Shown: positions 1-8,520 of the stretch, in pieces
How positions within the stretch are numbered: the first letter of the stretch is position 1
Layout of the letters: the number at the start of each line of letters is the position of its first letter
DNA from: Pedobacter antarcticus
GTDB taxonomy: Bacteria; Bacteroidota; Bacteroidia; Sphingobacteriales; Sphingobacteriaceae
Reading direction: 5' to 3'
NCBI RefSeq assembly: GCF_900112985.1
Contig: NZ_FONS01000011.1
Coordinates: 57,068 to 121,067 of the forward strand
Length of the DNA stretch: 64,000 nucleotides
Position numbers and translations under genes: made by a program
Notes under the pieces: model-generated
What the model was told of the DNA's origin: nothing
Seen by the model: only the letters and a program-made list of their open reading frames with translations
Databases searched by the model: none

Positions 1-834
1 GCTATGCCGGGAGTGAATCATTTTTCTACTGATACTTTAATCAGAGATGTAGAAAAAGGTCTGGAACTGGGCGTAAATAAAATCATGTTGTTTGGTGTAG
101 GTGATGAAAAGTCTGAGGATGCCCGTTCTGCCTATCATGATCATTCACTGGTGCCGGCTGCGGTTCGCGAGTTGAAAAAGCAATTTGGTGAGGATCTTTA
201 TGTGGTAACAGATGTGTGCGTATGTTCTTATACCACACATGGTCATTGCGGAATTCTGAAAGATGATTATGTTCAGAATGATGCCACAGTTGAAGTAATT
301 GCAAAGATGGCCGTAGCTCATGCTCAGGCAGGTGCTGATATGCTTGCTCCGTCTGATATGATGGACGGAAGGATTGCTGCTATCAGAAGTTCTCTGGACA
401 ACCAGGGGCTTATTAATACAGCGATTATGTCTCACGCAACTAAATTTGCTTCGGCTTATTACGGACCTTTTCGGGAAGCGGCTGATTGTGCACCTAGTAA
501 AGGAGACAGAAAGGCTTATCAGATGGATTTCAGAAATCCGCAGGAAGCACTGCGCGAGGCACTGCTTGATGAAACCGAGGGTGCAGATGTGCTCATGGTT
601 AAGCCAGCGCTAGCTTACCTGGACGTAATGCAGACCTTAAAACAGCATTCCAATTTGCCTATTGCTTGCTACAATGTATCAGGCGAGTATGCGATGGTTA
701 AGGCAGCGGCCGAAAAGGGATGGATTGACGAACAAAAAATTGTGATGGAAACTATGTACGCTTTCGCGAGGGCTGGGGCTAGTATTATCACTACTTATCA
801 TATAAGGGATATCGCTGAAAAGAATTGGATGTAA
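1..834 (+). CDS. hemB: Delta-aminolevulinic acid dehydratase (porphobilinogen synthase), 5' partial
   Basis: Condenses two 5-aminolevulinate molecules to porphobilinogen, the second committed step of heme synthesis, in the cytoplasm. The window opens inside the gene: the reading frame is open to base 1, and about 50 N-terminal residues of the usual ~325 are missing, so the ATG at 4 is an internal Met. Counting from that Met, the active-site lysines are K147 (in ATKFASAYYGPFR) and the Schiff-base K200 (in VLMVKPALAY). Three cysteines in DVCVCSYTTHGHC (C72, C74, C82) form the zinc site of zinc-type enzymes. It ends one base before hemL, so the two are co-transcribed. The family assignment is certain; the N-terminus lies outside the window. 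Confidence 0.97.
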   Translation, partial: AMPGVNHFSTDTLIRDVEKGLELGVNKIMLFGVGDEKSEDARSAYHDHSLVPAAVRELKKQFGEDLYVVTDVCVCSYTTHGHCGILKDDYVQNDATVEVIAKMAVAHAQAGADMLAPSDMMDGRIAAIRSSLDNQGLINTAIMSHATKFASAYYGPFREAADCAPSKGDRKAYQMDFRNPQEALREALLDETEGADVLMVKPALAYLDVMQTLKQHSNLPIACYNVSGEYAMVKAAAEKGWIDEQKIVMETMYAFARAGASIITTYHIRDIAEKNWM

Positions 835-835
835 T

Positions 836-2209
836 ATGTTAGAATCATTAAAAAAAATATTTTCTGGAAACGAGGGCGAAATGCCGGTTTCTCCGGGTAG
901 TAAACCTGATATCTCAAGGGAAAAATCGGCGGAGCTTTATGAAAAAGCAAAAACGTATTTTCCAGGTGGGGTTAATTCTCCGGTAAGAGCATTCAAATCT
1001 GTGTATGGTACTCCGCTTTTTATTCAAAAGGGCGATGGATGCTTTGTGTGGGATGCTGATGGAAACCAGTTTATTGATTTTTGTGCGAGCTGGGGACCGC
1101 TTATTCTGGGGCATAACCCACCAAAGGTGAGAGAGAAGGTAATTGAAACTATGCAGAATGGTATGAGTTTCGGTGCACCCACAGCTCTGGAAAACGAATT
1201 AGCCGAACTTATTATAAAAAACAACAAATTTGTAGAAAAAATCCGCTTTACAAGTTCTGGTACTGAGGCTGTTATGTCTGCAATCCGACTGGCCAGAGGA
1301 TATACCAAGAGAGATAAAATACTTAAATTTGAAGGTTGTTATCATGGGCATAGTGACTCTCTGTTAGTTAAGGCTGGTTCTGGGTTAGTTACTTTCGGCG
1401 AAACGTCTTCACTGGGTGTTCCTAAGTCATTTGCTGAGGAGACTATTGTTATTCCTTTGAATGATATTGAGGCTATTAAGCAAGCTTTTACTCAGTTTAA
1501 AGATCAGCTTGCAGCTGTTATTATTGAAGGTATTCCGGCAAATAATGGTTTGCTGATGCAGGAAAAATCTTATGTAGAATTTCTTCAGCAGATCTGTAAT
1601 GAGAATGGCACGCTATTAATTTTTGACGAGGTAATTACAGGTTTCCGGATCGGATTCGAGGGCGCTGCAGGTTATTACGGTATAAAACCGGATATCGTAA
1701 CTTATGGAAAGATACTCGGTGGAGGTCTTCCTGTGGGTATGTACGGAGCATCTGCTGAAATAATGGGACATATATCCCCTGACGGAGGTGTTTATCAGGC
1801 AGGTACATTATCCGGTAATCCCGTTGCAATGGCGGCAGGGATAGCGCAGCTTACAGAGCTGTTACGTTCCGGGTTTTATAAGGAACTTAATAATAAAGCT
1901 GCTGAGTTCGCGGAAAGTATCCAGCGTTTCGCAACAACCAGAAACTATAAATTTAAGGTATTCTATGTTGGCTCTATTTTTTGGTTTGCTTTCACAGATA
2001 AAGAATCTATCCGTTGCGCCGAGGACATTGATCCTGCGAGTATGGAGAAATTCAAAATTATGCATCGTGAACTTTTAAACCGTGGTATTTATCTGGGGCC
2101 ATCTGGTTATGAGGTTGGGTTTGTATCTGCGGCACATACTAAAATAGAACTTGAAAAGGCGAAACGTGCCATTTTGGAAGCTTTGGATATTGTGTTCAGA
2201 AATAAATAA
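836..2209 (+). CDS. hemL: Glutamate-1-semialdehyde 2,1-aminomutase
   Basis: PLP enzyme that converts glutamate-1-semialdehyde to 5-aminolevulinate, the precursor of the C5 heme pathway. The 457 residues include the class III aminotransferase signature: FPGGVNSPVRAF near the N-terminus, the SSGTEAVMSAIRLAR phosphate-binding helix, the IFDEVITGFR aspartate and the PLP lysine at about K292 in TYGKILGGGLP. It is about 25 residues longer than usual at the N-terminus. The extra stretch is charged and poorly conserved, so translation could start at the internal ATG at 881, but the ATG at 836 lies one base after the hemB stop and suits translational coupling. First clearly complete gene of the heme operon here. 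Confidence 0.96.
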   Translation: MLESLKKIFSGNEGEMPVSPGSKPDISREKSAELYEKAKTYFPGGVNSPVRAFKSVYGTPLFIQKGDGCFVWDADGNQFIDFCASWGPLILGHNPPKVREKVIETMQNGMSFGAPTALENELAELIIKNNKFVEKIRFTSSGTEAVMSAIRLARGYTKRDKILKFEGCYHGHSDSLLVKAGSGLVTFGETSSLGVPKSFAEETIVIPLNDIEAIKQAFTQFKDQLAAVIIEGIPANNGLLMQEKSYVEFLQQICNENGTLLIFDEVITGFRIGFEGAAGYYGIKPDIVTYGKILGGGLPVGMYGASAEIMGHISPDGGVYQAGTLSGNPVAMAAGIAQLTELLRSGFYKELNNKAAEFAESIQRFATTRNYKFKVFYVGSIFWFAFTDKESIRCAEDIDPASMEKFKIMHRELLNRGIYLGPSGYEVGFVSAAHTKIELEKAKRAILEALDIVFRNK

Positions 2210-2239
2210 TTTAACTATCTTTAAAGAGGATTATATCAA

Positions 2240-3106
2240 TTGAAGAAATCAATTATCATATTTTACTTTCTGCTGCTCTACTCACTGGTTCAGCTGATCT
2301 CATGGGGAACTCTGGTTGTAAAACTTCAGCCCTCGCGCATGGCTATGGTTATGGGGGAGGGATCCGTGTTTCTTTTTATGCTGGGTGTTGGCGCTTATTT
2401 CCTTCACAAATCCATTAAAAAGGAAGATAAACTCCGGGAACAACAACAAAATTTCCTGTTATCTGTTACTCATGAGTTAAAGTCTCCTTTAGCGGCAATT
2501 AAGTTATCACTTCAGACTATCGTGAAACGTGACCTGGATAAAGCTCGTCAGACTTCATTACTGAACAATTCGCTAAAGGATATAGAAAGGTTGGATGACC
2601 TGGTAGAAAATATGCTGTTGGCTACTAAAATTGAAAACAGGTCTTATTCTTTCCCTGCAGAGGAGTTTGATTTATCTGAACTGGTCACTAAAATCACTGA
2701 TAGGCTTCAGATCCATTCTTGTGGTTGTGAACAGGTGATTACGCCTTTTATTGAGCCTAAGATTATTATTACGGGAGACCCGTTTGCACTGTCATCAGTA
2801 GTCAATAATTTGGTTGAAAATGCCGTTAAATACTCTGGAGAATGTGCTGAAATCACTGTGGAACTTAAAATGCAGGACGGACATGCTTTTCTTAGTGTAG
2901 GTGATAAAGGCCCGGGTATCCCGGATGGCGAAAAAATGCTCATATTTGATAAGTTTTACAGGGTAGGTCAAGAACATACACGGAAAGCAAAAGGAACTGG
3001 ACTTGGCTTGTTTATAGTTAAGGAAGTACTACAGCGGCATGATGCCGACATTAGCGTTAAAGACAATGTACCACAGGGTACAATTTTTGAAATTACATTT
3101 AGTTGA
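2240..3106 (+). CDS. Membrane sensor histidine kinase in the heme operon
   Basis: Sensor kinase of 288 residues. Two membrane segments (about 4-28 and 37-56) enclose only a very short loop, so it has no real periplasmic sensor domain. They are followed by a HisKA dimerisation domain with phospho-accepting H78 in SVTHELKSPLAAIK and a HATPase domain with N box NNLVENAVKYSG, G1 box DKGPGIPDG and G2 box KGTGLGLFIVKE. No in-frame ATG lies near the 5' end; translation most likely starts at TTG 2240, with AAAGAGGA upstream. It overlaps the regulator gene that follows and lies between hemL and hemE. That suggests, but does not prove, a link to heme, redox or membrane state. No ligand can be named from sequence. 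Confidence 0.92.
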   Translation: MKKSIIIFYFLLLYSLVQLISWGTLVVKLQPSRMAMVMGEGSVFLFMLGVGAYFLHKSIKKEDKLREQQQNFLLSVTHELKSPLAAIKLSLQTIVKRDLDKARQTSLLNNSLKDIERLDDLVENMLLATKIENRSYSFPAEEFDLSELVTKITDRLQIHSCGCEQVITPFIEPKIIITGDPFALSSVVNNLVENAVKYSGECAEITVELKMQDGHAFLSVGDKGPGIPDGEKMLIFDKFYRVGQEHTRKAKGTGLGLFIVKEVLQRHDADISVKDNVPQGTIFEITFS

Positions 3107-3111
3107 TTGTT

Positions 3112-3819
3112 ATGCAACAGAAATTAAGAATCTTATTGGTCGAAGATGAAGACCACTTATTAGACGCTATCAAATTAAACCTTGAGCTGGAAGGGTATAA
3201 AGTTCATGCCGTAAAAGACGGGAAAACTGCCCTTAAAATATTTAAGGAAGAACGTTTCAACCTGATTATTCTGGATGTGATGCTTCCTGAGATGGATGGT
3301 TTCCAGGTATGTGAAACGATCAGATTGGAAAATACTGAAGTGCCCATCCTATTTTTAACAGCTAAAAACACTAGTGAAGACCGTGTAATGGGCCTTAAAA
3401 AAGGCGCGGATGATTATCTGGTTAAGCCGTTTAACCTGGAGGAGTTAATTCTACGTGTGGGTATTTTGGTGAAACGCAGTATGAAATCTGATGACCTGAA
3501 AGAACTGAATTCTTATAAAATTGGTGATAAGACTATCTATTTCAACTCATTTGAGTTAAAGCAGGACGACGGTGTTATTGTTCCTTTAACTAAGAAGGAA
3601 ACTATGTTATTAAAACTATTAATTGAACGTAAGAACGAAGCAGTTTCCCGCGAGCAAATTCTGGAAACGGTTTGGAATTACGATGTATATCCTTCTACAA
3701 GGACAATTGATAATTTTATATTGACTTTCCGTAAATATTTTGAACCCGATCAGAAAAACCCGGTCTATTTTCACTCTATACGTGGTGTAGGCTATAAATT
3801 CACGGATATTCATAGCTAA
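3112..3819 (+). CDS. OmpR/PhoB-family response regulator
   Basis: Cognate regulator of the preceding kinase. In 235 residues it has a receiver domain with the acidic pair in LVEDED, phospho-acceptor D55 in LIILDVMLPEMDGF and the conserved lysine in DDYLVKPF, then a C-terminal winged helix (about 135-230, ending in RTIDNFILTFRKYFE and IRGVGYKF) that binds DNA. I chose ATG 3112: a TTG at 3103 would add three residues and overlap the kinase stop, while MQQKLRILLVEDE is a typical receiver start. Stop and start of the next gene overlap (TAATG), so the two are coupled. Confidence 0.93.
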   Translation: MQQKLRILLVEDEDHLLDAIKLNLELEGYKVHAVKDGKTALKIFKEERFNLIILDVMLPEMDGFQVCETIRLENTEVPILFLTAKNTSEDRVMGLKKGADDYLVKPFNLEELILRVGILVKRSMKSDDLKELNSYKIGDKTIYFNSFELKQDDGVIVPLTKKETMLLKLLIERKNEAVSREQILETVWNYDVYPSTRTIDNFILTFRKYFEPDQKNPVYFHSIRGVGYKFTDIHS

Positions 3820-4334
3820 TGTTTAACGCTACCGGCAGATATATTCTGATGGCAGTTTTTGCAATTGCCGCAGGCATAAGCCTCTATTACGAACAACATC
3901 AGCTGGCTGCACTGGCAGGGCTGATGTTGTTGTTCATAATCTGGAGTCATTTTAAAAGCAGTTCAATATTGATGGCCTCCAAAAATTTCAAAAATGGCGA
4001 TTATACACGCGCCTCGATTTTATTGGCTGAAGTGCCTGATCCAGATCGTCTTTCGAAAAATAGAAGAGGCTACTATGAATTCATGATGGCTAATATTGCC
4101 TTGAAAAATGGTGATTATGAATCGGCGGAAATGCATTTTCAGATTGCCAGCCGTTTTCCGCTTGGCACGAAAACCGATAAGTCTTTTGTGCTCATCCATC
4201 TCGCTAATCTTGCATTGCGCAAAAAGGATAAAGTCAGGACGTTGGCCTATGCAGAGAAAGCCGGTGAACTGGCAAATACAGAAAGAGCGAAAGAGATCGT
4301 ACAGAAACTCCTCAAAGAAGCAAATAACTTATAA
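3819..4334 (+). CDS. Membrane protein with TPR-like repeats
   Basis: Protein of 171 residues with two N-terminal hydrophobic segments (about 8-25 and 28-43), then a helical region with TPR-like spacing (KNGDYTRASILLAEVPD, KNGDYESAEMHFQIASRFP and a third helix pair near RTLAYAEKAGELA). The repeat domain is predicted to be cytoplasmic and to mediate protein-protein contacts. The start overlaps the response-regulator stop by one base. The position between a two-component system and hemE suggests a scaffold or accessory for either. I do not recognise a named family, and no enzymatic motif is visible. Confidence 0.8.
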   Translation: MFNATGRYILMAVFAIAAGISLYYEQHQLAALAGLMLLFIIWSHFKSSSILMASKNFKNGDYTRASILLAEVPDPDRLSKNRRGYYEFMMANIALKNGDYESAEMHFQIASRFPLGTKTDKSFVLIHLANLALRKKDKVRTLAYAEKAGELANTERAKEIVQKLLKEANNL

Positions 4335-4351
4335 TGTAAATATAAGGCCTG

Positions 4352-4370
4352 CCGTGTACGCAGGTCAATT
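4352..4370 (+). other. Hairpin in the 5' region of hemE
   Basis: CCTGC and GCAGG (4354-4358 and 4365-4369) form a short GC-rich stem 30 bases before the hemE ATG. There is no T-tract, so it is not a terminator. It may be a stabilising or processing hairpin in the intercistronic gap. Weak evidence. Confidence 0.3.
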
Positions 4371-4399
4371 CAAAACGTAAATCAACAAATTACTATCAG

Positions 4400-5422
4400 A
4401 TGAACACTTTATTTTTAGATGCGGCATGGTCCAGACAAACAGAACGTCCACCGGTATGGATGATGCGCCAGGCTGGTCGTTTTATGCCTGAATACTGGGA
4501 GATCAAAAACAAGTATTCATTCCTGGAAATGTGCAAGACACCTGAAATCGCTGCAGATGTGACTATGCTGCCTGTTGACTTACTAGGTATTGATGCCGCT
4601 ATTTTATTTTGCGACATATTGGTTACTGGTGAAGCAATGGGCGGAGATTTAAGCTTTACTCAAGGCGTAGGCCCAAGGTTTGCTAATCCGGTCAGAAATA
4701 TGCAGGATGTAGAAAATCTAAATGTAGATTGTCTGGATGAACTGCAGTATGTAGCTGATGCTATTAAAGTTATTCAGCAGCGTCTTAATGGTAGTATTCC
4801 TTTAATCGGTTTTGCCGGTGCACCGTTTACGGTAATGAGCTACCTCGTTGAGGGAGGTTCATCTAAAGATTTTAAACTCACCAAATTATTTATTCATAAC
4901 CATCCGGAAGTTGCACATCGTCTGCTGGCAAAAATTGCCAAGGTAACGGCTGATTATTTAAACCTGCAGATTGCTGCCGGCGTTAATGCTATCCAGATTT
5001 TTGATAGCTGGGCACTTGCGCTATCCTGGAATGACTATGCAGAGTTCTCACACCGTTACATCCAGGAGATCATTTCTAATCTGAACCGTAAAGATATTCC
5101 GGTAATCTCATTCTGTAAAGGTAGTTCCGTTTTCGCTCCAATGATGGCGGAAGCTAAACCAGATGTGATTTCTGTAGATTGGAATGCCGACTTACTTAAT
5201 ATTAAAAATATATTACCTTCGGGAATTGCCGTTCAGGGTAACATGGATCCACATATTCTTTACGCAGATAAAGCTGTGATCAAGAAGACTATTCATCAGC
5301 TGTTTGAAAGAATGCGTGGAGAGAAAGGTTTTATTTTTAACCTGGGACATGGTATTATGCCTGATATTCCTTTTGACAATGTGAAATATGCAGTCGATCT
5401 GATCAAAGAATTCCGTTATTAA
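4400..5422 (+). CDS. hemE: Uroporphyrinogen decarboxylase
   Basis: Decarboxylates the four acetate side chains of uroporphyrinogen III to give coproporphyrinogen III. The 340 residues match the usual length. The N-terminal signature PPVWMMRQAGRFMPEY carries the substrate-binding arginines, GFAGAPFTVMSYLVEGG is the second family signature, and FNLGHGIMPDIP near the C-terminus carries the active-site His. It has a 65-base gap from the TPR gene and a TAATG overlap with hemJ, so hemE and hemJ are coupled. Confidence 0.98.
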   Translation: MNTLFLDAAWSRQTERPPVWMMRQAGRFMPEYWEIKNKYSFLEMCKTPEIAADVTMLPVDLLGIDAAILFCDILVTGEAMGGDLSFTQGVGPRFANPVRNMQDVENLNVDCLDELQYVADAIKVIQQRLNGSIPLIGFAGAPFTVMSYLVEGGSSKDFKLTKLFIHNHPEVAHRLLAKIAKVTADYLNLQIAAGVNAIQIFDSWALALSWNDYAEFSHRYIQEIISNLNRKDIPVISFCKGSSVFAPMMAEAKPDVISVDWNADLLNIKNILPSGIAVQGNMDPHILYADKAVIKKTIHQLFERMRGEKGFIFNLGHGIMPDIPFDNVKYAVDLIKEFRY

Positions 5423-5970
5423 TGGACCAATACTATTTATATATTCTATCTGTCCATATTATCTTTGTGGTAAGCTGGATGGCAGGCCTGTTTTACATAG
5501 TCCGCCTTTTCATTTATCATACTGAAGCAAATGACAGACCTGAGATGGAAAAAAATATCCTTCAGCAGGAATTTATAAAAATAGAGAAGAAATTATGGAA
5601 TATTATCACTACTCCGGCCATGATCTTAGCGGTCCTGGCCGGAATAGCCATGATTTCAATCAGACCAGGCTTACTTTTGACGTCCTGGCTTCCTGTTAAG
5701 CTCGGCTTTGTTTTTCTGCTGCTGTTATATCACTTCAGATGTCAGCAGATTATGAAGCAGCTGAGATCTGGCATATTCAAATTAACCTCTTTTAAATTAC
5801 GTTTGTGGAATGAGCTGGCTACAGTATTATTAGTCGCTATTGTTTTTACTGTCGTATTAAAAAGCGCAGTTGACTGGTTTTATGGCCTTATAGGGTTGAT
5901 TATATTTTCTGTAGTAATCATGACAGCCGTAAAATTGTATAAAAACTACAGACAAAAAAATAATCAATAA
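5422..5970 (+). CDS. hemJ: Protoporphyrinogen IX oxidase, HemJ type
   Basis: Integral membrane enzyme that oxidises protoporphyrinogen IX to protoporphyrin IX, replacing HemG/HemY. The 182 residues hold four to five membrane helices (about 5-28, 61-80, 88-106, 130-147 and 152-172). The first carries the conserved His12 and the HIIFVVSWMAGLFYIVRLF signature. The position directly after hemE, sharing its stop, supports the assignment over other CopD-like proteins. It closes the heme operon in this window; hemH lies 41 kb away. Confidence 0.93.
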   Translation: MDQYYLYILSVHIIFVVSWMAGLFYIVRLFIYHTEANDRPEMEKNILQQEFIKIEKKLWNIITTPAMILAVLAGIAMISIRPGLLLTSWLPVKLGFVFLLLLYHFRCQQIMKQLRSGIFKLTSFKLRLWNELATVLLVAIVFTVVLKSAVDWFYGLIGLIIFSVVIMTAVKLYKNYRQKNNQ

Positions 5971-6000
5971 GGATTACCGCTCTCCATTTATTCCTTTCCC

Positions 6001-7140
6001 ATGAGATCACTTCTACTCAGTCTTTTCCTCCTCTTAAGCATTGCAGGCAGCAGTTATGCGCAATTTAATTCAACAGCAATTGAAAACCGTATCAGACCTG
6101 ATAGTACAGCAACAGGTGAAGTCCATTTGAATTTTTATAATTTCAATTACGTAAGGAATTACGAGTACTCTAATCCTTTTCACGATGGATATACCTTGTA
6201 TGGTACGCAGTTGCAGCCTGAACTTGTTTATTACGCACATCCGAACCTTGCTATTGTTATGGGTGCGTATATGCGCAAGGACTTTGGTAATGACCGGGGG
6301 TTATATGATTCTAAATTACTGTTTGCTTTAAAATATCATAAGAAGGATCTAACTTTAAATTTCGGTTCGCTTGAGGGCGGAATACACCATGGTTATATTG
6401 AACCTTTATGGGATTTTGAAAGACAGATAACTGATCCTATTCAATATGGGACACAGTTATTGATCGAAAAAGATAAGTTTAAACTGGATGCGTGGATTGC
6501 ATGGCAAAAAATGATTTACCGGGCGTCACCTGTGAAGGAACAAATTATAGGAGGACTGACCACAGAGGTTTCTCTATATAAAAAGAATGGTTGGAATTTA
6601 AGTATACCGGCTCAGTTTATTGCCTACCATAAAGGTGGACAGATTGATCTTGAAAAGGATATTCCTTTGCAGACGCTATTTAATGGAGCCACCGGTTTTA
6701 AAGTCTCGAAAGCGACTTACGGACCCGTTAGCTCTATTTATACATCTAACTATATCGTGGGATACAAAGATTTCTCGCCAACTAAACAACAAGCTTTTCA
6801 AGGAGGGTTCGGCTTATGGTTAAATGCCGGAGTGGAGTCAAAATACGGGAGCCTGGCAGCTTCTTACTGGAAGGGTAATAACTTTATGACCATTAAAGGA
6901 ATGCCTTTATACGAGTCGGTTTCATCTAACCTCTATGAATTTGGTTATAAGGAAAGCAGCAGGAGTATTTTCTTATTGCGTTATGCCTATCAAAAGGAGC
7001 TTATTCCAAATCTATATCTCGATGTCAGACTTGAGCCGCATATTGACCTCGGTACTTCGAGAAAAGAATCCCTGCAATTTCAACATTCATTTTTCCTGAC
7101 CTATAAAGAGAATTTCAGGCTGTTCAAAGTGAAAAAATAA
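6001..7140 (+). CDS. Predicted outer-membrane protein, unknown function
   Basis: Protein of 379 residues with a clear signal peptide (cleavage after SSYA, about residue 20). The rest alternates aromatic and polar residues and is rich in Tyr, Gly and Asn, with repeated strand-like stretches, and ends in a strand close to the C-terminus (HSFFLTYKENFRLFKV). It resembles a beta-barrel or porin-like protein of the outer membrane. I do not recognise the family. It stands alone: 30 bases after hemJ, with 60 bases before the sigma-factor ATG. It could be read through from the heme operon; no terminator is visible between hemJ and this gene. Confidence 0.75.
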   Translation: MRSLLLSLFLLLSIAGSSYAQFNSTAIENRIRPDSTATGEVHLNFYNFNYVRNYEYSNPFHDGYTLYGTQLQPELVYYAHPNLAIVMGAYMRKDFGNDRGLYDSKLLFALKYHKKDLTLNFGSLEGGIHHGYIEPLWDFERQITDPIQYGTQLLIEKDKFKLDAWIAWQKMIYRASPVKEQIIGGLTTEVSLYKKNGWNLSIPAQFIAYHKGGQIDLEKDIPLQTLFNGATGFKVSKATYGPVSSIYTSNYIVGYKDFSPTKQQAFQGGFGLWLNAGVESKYGSLAASYWKGNNFMTIKGMPLYESVSSNLYEFGYKESSRSIFLLRYAYQKELIPNLYLDVRLEPHIDLGTSRKESLQFQHSFFLTYKENFRLFKVKK

Positions 7141-7152
7141 ATATTCTTATTT

Positions 7153-7162
7153 GGTTGCAACC
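7153..7162. promoter_or_regulatory. 10-bp perfect palindrome upstream of the ECF sigma gene
   Basis: GGTTGCAACC is a perfect inverted repeat 38 bases before the sigma ATG. ECF sigma genes are often autoregulated, and AAC-like -35 elements are typical of their promoters, so this could be part of the promoter or an operator. Only the palindrome is seen; the role is inferred. Confidence 0.3.
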
Positions 7163-7200
7163 TTTTGTACAGTTTGTTCATCTTATCTTTAACTGAACAA

Positions 7201-7770
7201 ATGAAATTGACGCCAAAGCTAAACCTAGACAATTTACTGGAAGGATGTAGAGCCGGAGACCGAAAGGCGCAGGAGTTGTTATATAAACAAACTGCGCCCA
7301 AGATGATGGTTGTTTGCATGCGATACGCCCGTGACAGGATGGAGGCCGAAGATATACTCCAGCTAGGGTATATTAAAGTATTTGGGAAAATCTCGGAATT
7401 CCGTAGTGCCGGTTCGTTAGAAGGTTGGATAAGAAGAATAATGGTAAATACTGCAATTGAAAGTTACCGGAGGAATCTTCGTATGATGAATATCGTTCCG
7501 ATTACTGAAAACGAAGAGCAGATTGCTGCCGATTTTGATTTTAGCAGAATGGGTATGCAAGTGTTACTTAAACTCATTCAGGGGTTATCAGATGGGACAA
7601 GGGTAGTATTTAATATGTATGTAATGGAAGGTTTTTCTCACCAGGAAATTGCAGATAGTTTAGGTATTTCTGCTGGCGCCAGTAAATCTCAGTTATCAAG
7701 AGCAAGGGCAGTTTTGAAGCAGGAAATAATTAAAATGGAGGGTATTGATTATGCAACATATACAGGATAA
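7201..7770 (+). CDS. ECF RNA polymerase sigma factor
   Basis: Extracytoplasmic-function sigma-70 factor of 189 residues. Region 2 includes LLYKQTAPKMMVVCMRYARDRMEAEDILQLGYIKVF and region 4 includes GFSHQEIADSLGISAGASKSQLSRARAVLKQ with the promoter -35 recognition helix. I chose ATG 7201 (MKLTPKLNLDNLLEGC). An upstream TTG at 7165 would add 12 hydrophobic residues and overlap the predicted control region. It overlaps the next gene by 20 bases, so it is coupled to its probable anti-sigma factor. The downstream barrel protein is a likely target. Confidence 0.92.
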   Translation: MKLTPKLNLDNLLEGCRAGDRKAQELLYKQTAPKMMVVCMRYARDRMEAEDILQLGYIKVFGKISEFRSAGSLEGWIRRIMVNTAIESYRRNLRMMNIVPITENEEQIAADFDFSRMGMQVLLKLIQGLSDGTRVVFNMYVMEGFSHQEIADSLGISAGASKSQLSRARAVLKQEIIKMEGIDYATYTG

Positions 7771-8500
7771 AGAATTCGATCAACGACTCAGGGATCAATT
7801 TGAAAATTCAGAAATTGAGTTACCTGCAAGCAGTTGGTCCGATCTGGAACATGTACTTCATCTTCAGAAAAAAAGAGGAGCCTTGTACAGGCGCCGGTGG
7901 TTAGTGGCTGCATCTGTTTTGTTGCTGTCATCTCTAGGTGCATATATGAGTTATTATGCCAGTCACCAGGTGATAAGTAAAGAGAGGCTAGCCTTAAATA
8001 CTTCTACCAGGCAAGAGCGGAGTACTGTAGTCGAAAATAAGGAAAAGGTAATTACAGAGCGTGTTGATAGCAATAACCCTGATTTGCCTGTACGCGGGCG
8101 CATTAGTTTGGCTCCAACGGTCGAAGTAGGAAAGGCTGAATCTGAGAAGAGCGATATCGAAGCGCAACCGGTTATTCCGATGAAAGAAGAAATAATGCTA
8201 AGTTCATTGCAACCTTCTTCAGACATTGCTCGTCATGTAGATAACAAAACATTATATAAACCTGATAAATTAGCATTTTTACAGGCGTCGAACGAGATTT
8301 CTTTGGAAACAGATAGTGGGGTAGAAGATGCAGACCAGCAGCGAGGGATTCGTAATGTTGGTGATCTTGTTAATTATGTAGTGGATAAAGTGGATAAAAG
8401 AGCGGAGAAGATTTTGAAATTTAAAACTGATGATGACAATTCATCTTTAATCGCAATCAATATCGGAATGCTCAAATTAAATCAGAAAAAACAAAAGTAA
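7751..8500 (+). CDS. Probable anti-sigma factor (single-pass membrane protein)
   Basis: Protein of 249 residues with an acidic, helical cytoplasmic N-terminus (about 1-48), one membrane segment (about 50-67, WLVAASVLLLSSLGAYM) and a low-complexity, charged periplasmic part. This is the usual architecture of Bacteroidetes anti-sigma factors, and the gene overlaps the ECF sigma gene by 20 bases. No zinc-binding ZAS motif (HxxxCxxC) is seen, so the class is inferred from topology and context. ATG 7751 was preferred to TTG 7745. Confidence 0.75.
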   Translation: MQHIQDKEFDQRLRDQFENSEIELPASSWSDLEHVLHLQKKRGALYRRRWLVAASVLLLSSLGAYMSYYASHQVISKERLALNTSTRQERSTVVENKEKVITERVDSNNPDLPVRGRISLAPTVEVGKAESEKSDIEAQPVIPMKEEIMLSSLQPSSDIARHVDNKTLYKPDKLAFLQASNEISLETDSGVEDADQQRGIRNVGDLVNYVVDKVDKRAEKILKFKTDDDNSSLIAINIGMLKLNQKKQK

Positions 8501-8520
8501 CGCACAAATAATAAAAAAAT

